Assembly: GCF_036324505.1 (NCBI RefSeq)
Contig: NC_086363.1
Coordinates: forward strand, 9,687,653 to 9,751,652
Direction of reading: 5' to 3'
DNA: 64,000 nt
DNA from: Eleginops maclovinus
Lineage: Eukaryota > Chordata > Actinopteri > Perciformes > Eleginopidae
Shown here: piece by piece, positions 14,285 to 25,700 of the stretch
Position numbering within the stretch: the first letter of the stretch is position 1
Layout of the letters: each line of letters opens with the position of its first letter
Made by a program: the position numbers and the translations under genes
Notes under the pieces: generated by a model
Seen by the model: only the letters and a program-made list of their open reading frames with translations
What the model was told of the DNA's origin: nothing
The model's database searches: none

Positions 14285-17200
14285 CAATATGACAGGTCTT
14301 TCGCAGACTGTCAAATTCAACAGTTTATTCACCTTATAATTGGCCTCATTATCTTTTTTCTCTTATCTTTTTTCTTGCACCTATTATGGTGTCCACCTAT
14401 TATACTCTAGCTCATGTGTGACCACAAAACACACTCTTGAATGAATGAGAGAGATTTTCAAAATACTGTTCAATTATCTGCGGTTCTGAATTGAACACAC
14501 ACCTAAATAGGATCATCAGTGTAGACACATAAAAAGGAACGGCAATCAAAGCTAGGACATATCTGTCTTGTGTGGACAACAAAGCTTTTAGGGAACAATG
14601 CAACATTTTAGAAAAGCGCTTTTACTCTTTCTTGTCAACTGTTTGACTGAAAGAGTCATTTCAGTTATGTCAATTACCTTAGCATAGCTTAAACGTTGGA
14701 AAGAGGGTGCAAAAGATTGCATGTCTAATGGTAGGGATCTTTTATCTGTTACTTTGGATAGTACCGGGTTAACTGTTTCGCTGTTCCTCTATAGTTAATG
14801 CTTTGCTAGGCTGAAGTAATTGCATACCGGCTCTCAGCTCCACCCTGAAGACATGGGAGTTTTTATATGCATGAGCCTAAAAGAAAAGCTACAAATCGAA
14901 AAGTTATCCCAATCAGTTAATGTCACAAATCTGTATTCTTCTGTGATTTCTCCTAAGTAAAACTTGTAAGCCTATAGTTACGATTGAGCTGTCAATCACA
15001 TAATCAAAAACCAAACGAATCAACCTGACAGGAAACACCAACTTCAGATTCAGATGGGTAATGATTTAAACTTTCCCTGAATATCACACTATTTTCCTGT
15101 CATATGCAGTGTGAGAGGATGAATGACATCCTGACCCTTACTGCTTCTTTACTCCCTGAGGAGCATGAGTATAAAGAGTAACGGCAGCAACCTCACATAA
15201 TCACTTTTGAGATCCCTTATTACACATTTTTTTGTCCGTATCGATAAGCTTTACTATACATGAAAGGTCCCCAAATAACTCCTGATCAGGTTTTGCCACA
15301 ATCCATCATTACACACTTGTGTCATGGCTAACGGTGCATTCTCAGTCTTAAAACATATGTGTATCATGGATTATCATATGGACTTCACCTCAAAATAGTC
15401 ATGTTTGATGAGAGGTTGAAGCATTTCTCGGAGGCTGTGCAGCAGGAACTATTTTTTCAAGGTATTAAAGTTAACAAGCTCAGGTCTGAACAGATTTCTA
15501 ATCCATTAGACTCATTTTTGAATTGACAGCAGAGATGTTGGTGTCCTCAAAATGGAAACTTTTAATTTTTTGCTCTCACTCTGTTTGAAATCGGTTGAAG
15601 GAAAAGATTGTCCTAGTTCTTCCTTCTTTGAAGAATTCACAAAAGTGCTCTTAGGATTGATTTCTCAGATTATTTTTGCAAAGATCTTAAATTGATTGTA
15701 TCATAAGGTTAGTAAGTGTCCAAATGAGCAGTGAAATGAGCACTAATATTGGAATTAAAAGTGACCTAAACACTAATCACTGGCCCTAAAGCAACCAAGA
15801 GAAATTTAAACAATACTAGGACTGAGTTAAACAATATCAAATATTTATACACAACAATAATCCATGTTGTGTAATTCACAGTAGTTACATCTTAGGTAGT
15901 TTACGGTCCAAAATCTGCATTGCTCATTGAGCAGAGACATTTCATATTTGGTAGGTCAGTGTGTCACTGGATTCATGACAGTTTGTTTGTTTTTAATCTA
16001 TTTAGATTTTCTAAACCAGTCTCTCAGGTTGAGCTGATGTCCTCTGTCTAAGTGCAGTAGTATTAATGCCTGAAATTCTTTCTGAAAAAAGACCTTGAAT
16101 CTCTCTGTACCTCTTAAGTCGGACACTTCCCTTTATACGTTGTCTCAAAGCGCACACGACTGCTGTGGCCTCACTGTAAGCTACTTTTAGCTAGCTAGCC
16201 AATATTGTGTGCAGTACCAAATGATCATAGATTGGGTAGTTAAGAAAAAACAGTGGCTTCTTTTTAAAGCCAGTAAAATGTTTAACAAATACAGAAAAAA
16301 ACGCATGTATAACTCATCATATCGTGTGTTTGGGCTGTCTTCGATGCAGCAACCCATGGATGTATAAAAAGGACAACAACCAAATGGTGCCTCCACTTCT
16401 ACTACATAGCCTAGATGGCTATTGCTGGGTATGAGAAGTGCCCAGCGCTCCACACTCAACTTTTTGACCGTTATGGGTGCACGTCACTCAAAGTCCATTT
16501 TGCCATAGGGCCTACTTCGCATTGGAGGCACTTCTTCACTCACAATAAGGCATAGTAAGTATAGAAGTAACAGAAACAGCACTCCGAGTTTGTCCTGTTA
16601 TTGTGATTAGAGACATATCATTCCTCAATGGAGACAATAAGATGGGAAAAAACGCAATTTATTAGATATGGAAGTGACCACGACATGGATCAGGAGTAAA
16701 CAACATGGAACATAATTGAAATGATTCTGGATGTCATTGTAGAAACGTATTAGCAAACGTTCAAAGGGACTTCCAAGCCCGAAACACATGAAATAAGGTT
16801 CCAGTTATCTCTCAAAACCCAAAAGAAATAAGAAATTGTCTGCAGGTGTTAATATGCTGGAAAAGGCTCCAGCTCCCCTCTAGTCGGACAACTAAACTAA
16901 CAAAGATATCTCTGGAGGTAGAAAATGATGAATGACTCCTGCAGATCACTGCACCCGTCCACTTTTCACAAAGAAGTATAGTTACAGCACATGTGTATTT
17001 TAATAAAAATGCACAAAGCCAGGCTAGCCATTTCTCCCTGCTTCCATTTTTTTTGTTAAAAGAAAGAAACAAATCTTGTTAAAGACAAGTAACTCCTGTG
17101 CATTTGCGCTGTATAGAGGATAATTGAAAACGCTATTGTATCCTTTCTCCCTTCACAGCACATTTAACTGTAAGCAATTCAGACATAGAAATTAACACGT

Positions 17201-19353
17201 CTGAAGCCCCTATATGTCTAATGATTTTGTTTGTGCTGAAGAATAGAAATATGACATTGTAAGCACCCATAATTGCATCTATTCCTGAGGGATTTAAAGG
17301 CATTCATGCACACGAGGAACCCAATCACTGAGGCTAAATGAGGAAGCAGCTTTTGATTCATGTTCCTTCACAGAGAATCAAAGCACGACCAAATTCCTGT
17401 AACTTTGATTGGTGTGCAGAAAGGTTTGGCCTGTTGGGAAATTTGATATAACTTTTTGCCTCTTGGTTAACAGCAGCGAGCAATCACACGCACAACAAAA
17501 CCAATGTTCTAAATGTGCATAGATTCAGCAAATGTAAAAAGTCTTGAACTACATTTCCATGAAACTGGAGATTGGAGGTGAAGCTGAGGTTAAATTATAC
17601 AACAATCCAGTTTTCATCAATTGTAATATCATTTAGACAGCAATCAAGACTGAGACTTCCACAACAATGTTGCACAATGACTAATGGCAGGAAGAAAAGG
17701 AGGGTTCATGCCCTGCTTAAAAAACATTCATGCTGCAGGTTATACTGTGCATACACAAACAGCTTAAGGCAGGGCTGTAAATTATAGACTGCAACCACCG
17801 TTCAATTTCCCCAATGTAACCCCTCAAGATCTATTTAACAAAGGATAATTGGGAAAAGGCTTTTTCTACTAATGCGAAGCTAAGAGTTCACCAGGAAATA
17901 AAATCTGATATCACAGGAAATTACACTATTTTAGACCCACTGAAACAGTTGGAGGAAAAACCTTTTAAATATTAGTTGCCAATATTTTGAGCAACATAAG
18001 CTCAGGGGACAGAGACATGTGATAAGTCAGGGAAACAGAGAAAAGGAAATCTCAAAGGAAATCTCACACATGAATTGGCACAAGATGAGAGTCCTAACTG
18101 TAAACAGGAACAAGTGTTTGTCACAGTGAAACACAGGAGGGAAGTGAGCAGAGAGAAAGAGCGTCCACAGATGGTATCACACCACAGTTTCCTTTCAAAT
18201 ACTGTTTTTTAATGTTTCCCAGAGATAATATGTGCACCTGTAAAGAGGAATGTAATTTATCCTTAAAGTATTACCAAAATCTCTATTTTCTCTCAGCTCT
18301 TAAATATTTGAGCCTCTATTTGTTTGGTTTAACAGTCCATAGGTTTACTATTTGGGTTCTCTGTAATTAACTTACATTTGATATAAGGATTTGCATATGA
18401 CTTACTCTTTTTGAATCTTTGTATTTTCATGTTTTCCTTCTTTTTTAGTGAACATAAATTGCCAGAAACACACACTCGTTCTCCTGAGCGAACATTGGTT
18501 TCCCCCATCACTCTACATACACCAACTTCAGCAGACTTTGAATTAAAACACATTTGTCATACGTGAAAAATACACCTAATGCACAAGGAGAAAAATTTCC
18601 CTCAAAGCGTATTTGACAGCGCTTTGAAAGGATTGTATCCAATGTTGTCTAACATGGTGATGCCTCACTGCTCCAGCAGTCATCCAGGTAAAAGGAAAAA
18701 TATATATTTTTGAGTCAGTTTGGGATACATCAATTCACAAAACGAATACACCATCCAGCCTGCAGTCTCAGTGTATCAAATGTCAATCCAGAGAGCTTGA
18801 AGATTGTAAGAAACATAAAAATGAGATGGTGTGAGAGGTACTGTGCAAAAACAGAAAAATGTGTGGGATCATGGTAACTCTGAGGGGAAACTGAGCCAAA
18901 CAATATAAGATATGTATGTCAAATGATTGCAGATCAGTAGGCAAGCTAATCATTTATAAGGACTGAGCTGCACAGAAACAGACACCCACTCTCCAAAATT
19001 GGAGGCTCAACAGAACAGCGAGCAAACAGCAGCACCTAAGTATACTGCACACAGGTGCTACCCATAATTAATCAATACAGGTGTAAACACTGAGTCTAAT
19101 TACCACGAGACTGGTGAGCAGAGGGAGCTCAACCAGAAAAGAACATCTCTTGTGACAAAACAAATCAGAAAACAACAAAAACAAAGCCCCGCCGTCACAA
19201 GTGATCCGAGACAATCGTCTCACACTGAGCTCAGCAGACACCTCCCGCACAGAGTGAGAAAGACCCAAAGATGTTCACAGAGGACGTCAATAGCAGACAC
19301 CATTTAACTCCTTGTTCAACCTTTCTGCAAAAAGCTTTTATTTTAATCCAGCA

Positions 19354-19382
19354 CTAACCCTAACCCTAACCCTAACCCTAAC
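19354..19382. repeat. interstitial telomeric tract (CCCTAA)n
   Basis: Almost five exact vertebrate telomere units (CTAACC) in a row, 29 bp. They sit deep inside a gene-bearing region and so do not mark a chromosome end. Confidence 0.9.
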
Positions 19383-20007
19383 ACAATCACTGTTAGGTTG
19401 GTTCCATGAGGCTTTTACACTGATCATATATTACAGTAGATCAAAGCTATACTGTAAGTGACAACAGCTTGCATAATTGCATCATACTGCTACTTAGAAT
19501 TTACAAAAATAATAATAATATGAGGGGGGGGGGTAACATCATTTTAGTAAGTCAAATCCATCGCTGTTTGTTTGCATCAGCAAGCTTTTGCTGTCAATCC
19601 ACACAGGGGTCTGACTCTGTATAAATATAAGAAATACTGTATGCTTTATAGCTTCACTGAGATCACTGAGATCAGAAGACAGAACATTGGAAGAGATAAA
19701 CTAATCCACTTTATCTTTGCCATCTTTTTCTTTGAATCCGACCAAGTTTTAAGACAGCTAAAAAAGAATTTGGCCTGTGCAATGTGGCAATTCATTTTGC
19801 ATAAGTCCTTTATATCTTATTTTTGGAAGCAGTAAAGTGTAAATGCATACCGTTTTGTTATTGTTTAACAAGACAACTTTATCAGATACTAAGAGCCATA
19901 CCACTTGTACCTGTGCACAAAATAAATAGGGTGAATTTAAAACATTTGCTGAAGTTTCTGTAACGCAATTTAAATCATCAAAACAGATTAAACTTGCCAT
20001 TGTTTGA

Positions 20008-20260
20008 CTTTGAAGATGGCCTTGTGAGTATTGAGAACAACATTCCTCAGAATTAACATTGTTAACCTGGTGAAATGATCCAAATCGTACTGTTCTTGTA
20101 CAACCTTGTACTAGCTGGCAACCAATTACAATTTGAGAACGTTATTTTTGAACATCATTTCAGATATAAAATAGCCAGAGGTGTTGGTTAGACCGACACA
20201 GAAACAGAAAAATGGTTGGACTTTGAAGATGGCCTTGTACGTATTGAGAAAAGCCAACTA
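20008..20260 (+). repeat. direct repeat pair, about 35 bp each
   Basis: GACTTTGAAGATGGCCTTGT followed by G/A-GTATTGAGAA occurs near 20008-20037 and again near 20220-20250, about 210 bp apart and same strand. The intervening sequence is not obviously duplicated. Confidence 0.7.
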
Positions 20261-21226
20261 CCAATTTAGGCTGCATTATGTTTTTATAAATTTCAGATAT
20301 GAAACAGATATTCTTCTAAAAATATTTTCCTTTTCTGATCACTTGTTATACATGGCTTTTTTCATCATAGCTTGGCTTAGCAGTCGATTAAGTGTTTTTT
20401 CTTTCAATTCCAAGGTTTCTTCACATTATTTATATAAAACCTGGCCCCCATGCTTGCAGGTTGATATAACTTTGTATGATTGTGAGCCCCTTGACCCTAT
20501 TCTCCAAGTTACTAAATAAGTAATCACAGAAAGACTGTCTCTGGTTGGTTTGGTCCTGCTATCATTTCCCCCTGCAACACTTTTGACTGCACACTGTACT
20601 TCCACCAGATCCAACGAAACGACCAACTCTGATATTATCATTGATGGAAGTTGCTGTATTTGCATCTTCACATAAAACACTATCCTTTAATATCTTATCT
20701 TAAATTGATGGCCATTTCTACTATCTTTGTGGAGTTTGCTAAATGTAAAAGAAATGTTTTGGTCCTGCAACAGTATTTGTTTTTGTACAGCCCTGAAAAC
20801 TACTTTCAGCTAGAACAACTGCGATTAATCAGAAGGGAGGACAGCCAGTACAAAGCCTGCGAGCTGTAAAGGCAAACCGTGAAAAGAATTGAGTACACAA
20901 AGCTCATTTACTAAAAAACCTTTTGCTCTGAGTGCAAGGTAATACTTAAAGGGGACTTACCTGGATGTATTACCATTAAACACCAATGGGATTTATAGAT
21001 GAATACATATGATACACAAAAATATGTTCTGAGACCCCTAAATACTTGTGTGTATGTCATTTATGGAGAGTTCATTTGTGATATCTGTTACAAACATACA
21101 TACTGTTCGTATTCAGCAAGGCAGATATCAAATGTGTTTCGTATTGCCAAAAAACCCTTCAAAAAGAACAATGAATTGTCTCTCTAGCATTGACTCTGTA
21201 GCTGAAGCCTGCATTGTGTTATACTT

Positions 21227-21266
21227 CTGTGCCTACAATCAATGAATAGTTTGATTGTAGGCACAG
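21227..21266. repeat. perfect 16-bp inverted repeat with 8-nt loop
   Basis: CTGTGCCTACAATCAA at 21227-21242 is followed by the loop TGAATAGT and the exact reverse complement TTGATTGTAGGCACAG at 21251-21266. All 16 pairs match, and pairing stops abruptly at both outer ends. Confidence 0.95.
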
Positions 21267-22309
21267 TTTGGGTAACATTTGCATTTGATAGAAAGAATTA
21301 CACACTGGTGTTGTAATGGGATTTGTTAACAGCAGGACATCTATTGAATGACACAGGCTTCATCATTTAATCCTATTTAGTTCTGTTTCACTCATGTCAC
21401 ATTCATTGCAGGTTTAACAAGGTTGTCTGCTGCTCACACATTTGAATCCAACATGCAGCAGAGCAGGAAACCAGGGTTTGCTTCTGTGAAGGGATCACTT
21501 TGTACTATGCAGTGCAACCTCTGAGCCACTGCTGTCATTGCTGTCAATTCATCAAAACATTCTCGACTTCAAGGTGCTTTCTTTTTTTATTCTGTCGGAG
21601 GGAAACATCTGGTAGTGTATTCAGTGTATTCTTCCCCTTTGGGACATATCATTGCTTTTCATGTGAGTTCTTTTTCTGATGTGGAAAAATAGTCTCAGTA
21701 GTTTAATTCTCATGCATTGGCAGGAAGGGAAAAAGACGGACCTCATCCTCCTATCTTAAATTGTGCTGCCATGATGGACAGCTGCACCTCTCCTGAGCCA
21801 AACAATCAGCTGCAACATATGAGGATAAAATCTTAAATGTTGCAGACTGCCTAGGCAATCACTCTCTCTGATAAAATCTTTATCAGCACAAGGTTTTCCC
21901 TTATGCACACTCCTTAATTGCTTACTGTAAGCCATGTGGGATTCGGCTGCAACAGCAAAAACAAATGTGTACTGTTTCACACTTGGGATTTCATTACAGT
22001 ACAATGGTGGAAGGTGTAGAAAAAGCAAACACAGCTCCAGCATACAAGGGCGCTTTTATTTACTAAACTTGAGTCGTGTAGAAAGTTTCATTACGATGTT
22101 CAATGATCTTTTTAAGATACAATCAAGGTGCGTAAGAAATAATCTGCACATAAAAAGGTGGCAGATTATTCAAAAGTAAGGAAATGCTCCTTAAGAAAGT
22201 GACAGTTTACATTAAAAACAACTTCAACAATATTGAAGCATTTACCAGTTTTACAAAAAAGCATGTTTTATCTCTAAAACTAACATATCCAAAATACAAA
22301 AGAATGGAT

Positions 22310-22762
22310 TTTATTGTCAGGCTTGGTAAGAGCTGGCCTTTGGTACAATATGACTCAAGCCTTTTCTCATAGCTATTCAGCACATGGACGGGTGTGTTAT
22401 TCTCATCAGTGAAGAGTGCTATAAGATGATGTTGTTAACACTTTCTCATAGGGCATCAAATCTCCCAGTACTGAATGTAGAAAACACAATGTCCGAACAT
22501 CTTGTCCTGACACCTCCTCTTGTTTTTGGCACTCTAGGCCACCTAAACGGTTGTCTCTCTAGGGCAACAGAGAAGATTTTAAACAAATATTGGAAAAATA
22601 CACCAGAAAAATTCTCTGGAGTTCCACTTTAATTGAAAATCAAATTATTATGAAATGATTTATGTCTTTTCAATTCTGAGATTCTACAAACATGGTTCGC
22701 ATTAAAATGAGGGTACTCTGATTTGGCTCCACATTTGGTTGACAGAGGAAACTCCTTTAATC
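22310..22762 (-). other. 3' untranslated region of the cGMP-dependent kinase gene (inferred)
   Basis: The region lies downstream of the stop codon at 22763-22765 on the minus strand. Minus-strand AATAAA signals are at 22310-22315 and 22055-22060, so the transcript could end at about 22.29 or 22.04 kb. Confidence 0.5.
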
Positions 22763-25700
22763 TCAGAATTCACGATCCCAACCAGAAAACTCCTCCTCTG
22801 CCTTCGTCTGATCAACAGGGAAACGATCAAAGTTGACGTAGCATGGGCCCTGAAAAAGAAAAAAGTAAGAGTTGATTAAAAACTGTAGATTTGTTTAATA
22901 TGCTGTACCGCCAAACCTTGAGTTATTGTAAAACAGTCTCTTGCTCCCAGCCTGTTCCTTTAATGATGCCAGAATTTTAAAGTCTAAGGCCCTTAACAAC
23001 TGTTTGGCTTCTTACTATGAATAATGTAGTACTACTCAACTTGTCTGCCAAAGTCTGAACATCTTCTCTTATTTGACATGAGATAATTCTGTTAACAGTA
23101 TTGCTTCTATTGAAGCACTTCAGCTGGGATTGGAAGTGTTTGCTTGTGCACAGAGATTTAAACCACATTCTAAGGCTTTAAAAGTCCTTATAAAACTTTC
23201 TGTTTTTAGAATTGAACCCGCTGTGTTCTTTGGTTCAGTTTTTCTTAAACCAAACAAAGGAAGTCATCGTAGCAACACAAAAACTCAGATAGCAGTTTGT
23301 CTTGCCTTGCGTATGAGTCGGACTGTGGGGGCGTCGAGCTGACCTACACGCAGTTTGTGCCAGTTCATACTGCCAAACCACCTGAGGGAGAGATGAGGGA
23401 GATAAACAGGACAAACTGATGGGAGAATTCACAAAGAATGGATCGTGGATGCTGATAACACCACGATTTGGACATCAATTGCAACAGTTATTCTCCAAAA
23501 ATATGGCTCTAGTGAGAGTGAGAAAAAAGGGAAATTGCAGTTGAGGAAACATTTTAAATCAAGAAGATACGACCAAAAACTATTCATTAAAAAAATATTG
23601 CCATGGTTACCTGTGATGCCGGACATCTTTGATTCCATTCTTGGTGTTTCCTAACCTCTGACCCGGCCGAGGTCTGCAAGCAAAAATATGAGACATCATT
23701 CAGACAGACCATTTCCTCATAAAATTACCATTCAAATTGAATTTCATAATAAAAAGTAATATTATTATGCAAACATAACATAGATTTCATGCTCTGTACT
23801 GAGTGTTATTGTATAAATGCTTATATAACAACATTTAAATATGAAATAATCCAACACTATATGAAGATTACTACACATTTTCTACATTTTCTACATAATA
23901 CCAGAGCGATATATAGAATCATTTCATCAACGTATTCTTCTCACCTGCACAGTTTACTGATGATGGACTTGGCTGCCTCACTCAGGTAAGGTGGATACTT
24001 GGGCACCCCGTCCAAAATCTTAGCGTAAATCTTCTGAGGCTCTGAACTTGAAAAGGGAGGGCTGACAAGTTGAAAAGAGAAAAGGAGGATTTTAATCTCT
24101 TGATTATCCGTCATAAAAACCCACCAGAAAGTCAGCTGCTGTTACAAGGTATGAAATGAACCTGCAGATACTGAGCTGTGAAGATGTATGTTATATTTCC
24201 CTGCTGCCATCTACTGGTTAACATGTGGGACTCTCTTGTGACATAAAAAATATATATTTGCTTAAAAATGAATCATCATCATCATCATCATCATCATCAC
24301 TTCAAATAATGCGTGTGTATTAGTTTTACCTTCCCACCAATAGCTCATAGATCAGGATGCCAAGGGACCAGAAGTCAACTGCAAAGTCATGTCCCTGGTT
24401 CTTGATGATCTCTGGGGCCATGTACTCTGGAGTGCCCACAAATGAGTAGGTTTTCTCACCGCGCACCAACTCCTTGGCAAAACCAAAGTCCACCTGAAGA
24501 GTGACACACACACATGCACACACACACATTATAATTTGCATAGTAGCGGCTCGGTGCGTCAGCTACAGTACATGAGAAGACATGTTAGTAGGGATGGCAC
24601 ATGACATCTTATATGCTTTCCATGAAAAAATGTAAATTTGAAATCCTGGAGAGACATTCATTTAGAACTAGCATCAGAAAAGCAACTAGTATGTTTAAAG
24701 TGTACAGAAATTAAAACAATATACAGATGAGTACTCACCAATTTTATATAGCCCTTTATGTCCAGCATCAGGTTCTCCGGTTTCAGGTCTCTGTACATGA
24801 TGTTCTTCTTATGCAGGTAGGCATAGGCCTCCACCACACAGGAAGTACAGAACACGGCGATGGGTTCATCAAAACGCCCTCTAAAAATCACAGAAACACA
24901 CAATGTTCAACCAGTTCTCCAACAACTTCCTCCTCTACACTTTTCATATATGCATATTCAATGACTTTCTAGCACTGGTAACGGCATCAGCTATATTTCT
25001 CTGTTTCAGACACTGGCAGCTACTGGAGGTGCAACTTCAGTGTTGATCTCCAGATGTAAAAATAGCAATGAATGCTATTTCCTACAAATAAAACCATCAC
25101 AGATTTTTGCAATGATGCTCAAATAACACTGAGGAATTATTCAACATCTGATTAAAGAAATTAGTTGTGTGTTTTCTCACACTTCTTTGAGTTTGGTCCA
25201 GATTTCTCCCCCAACACAGAACTCCATGACCATGTAGATGTATCGTGAGTCTTTAAAAGCTGCGTGAAGCCTGCAGATAGAGAATAGAAAATCAGGATTA
25301 AAAACAAACTAACACTTTGTAAATTCTCTGTACATTAGACCAAATGTATGTCTGAGATTGCCGATACCTGACGATGAAGTCACACTGCGTGGCTTTAAGG
25401 ATCTTTTTCTCAAACAACATGTGCTCCTCCTGTCTCTTGGCCACAATGTGCTTCTTGCTGACTCGCTTCATGGCATAATATTTTCCATGATTCACTGTGG
25501 TCATCTAATAATGACAACAAAACAATGATCACCTCTGAACATTTAATGCTAACTGTCCTGGGTTTATATACAGTGGGGCAAAAAAGTATTTAGTCAGCCA
25601 CCAATTGTGCAAGTTCTCCCATTTAAAAAGATCAGAGATGCCTGTAATTTTTATCATAGGTACACTTCAACTATGAGAGACAGAATGAGGAAAAAAAATC

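Noticed and set aside
19354..19382. Chromosome end (telomere)
   Set aside because: The tract is under 30 bp and is flanked on both sides by ordinary gene-bearing DNA.
24727..24972. Plus-strand frame opposite a kinase exon
   Set aside because: It is the antisense of the exon with the YRDLKPEN motif.
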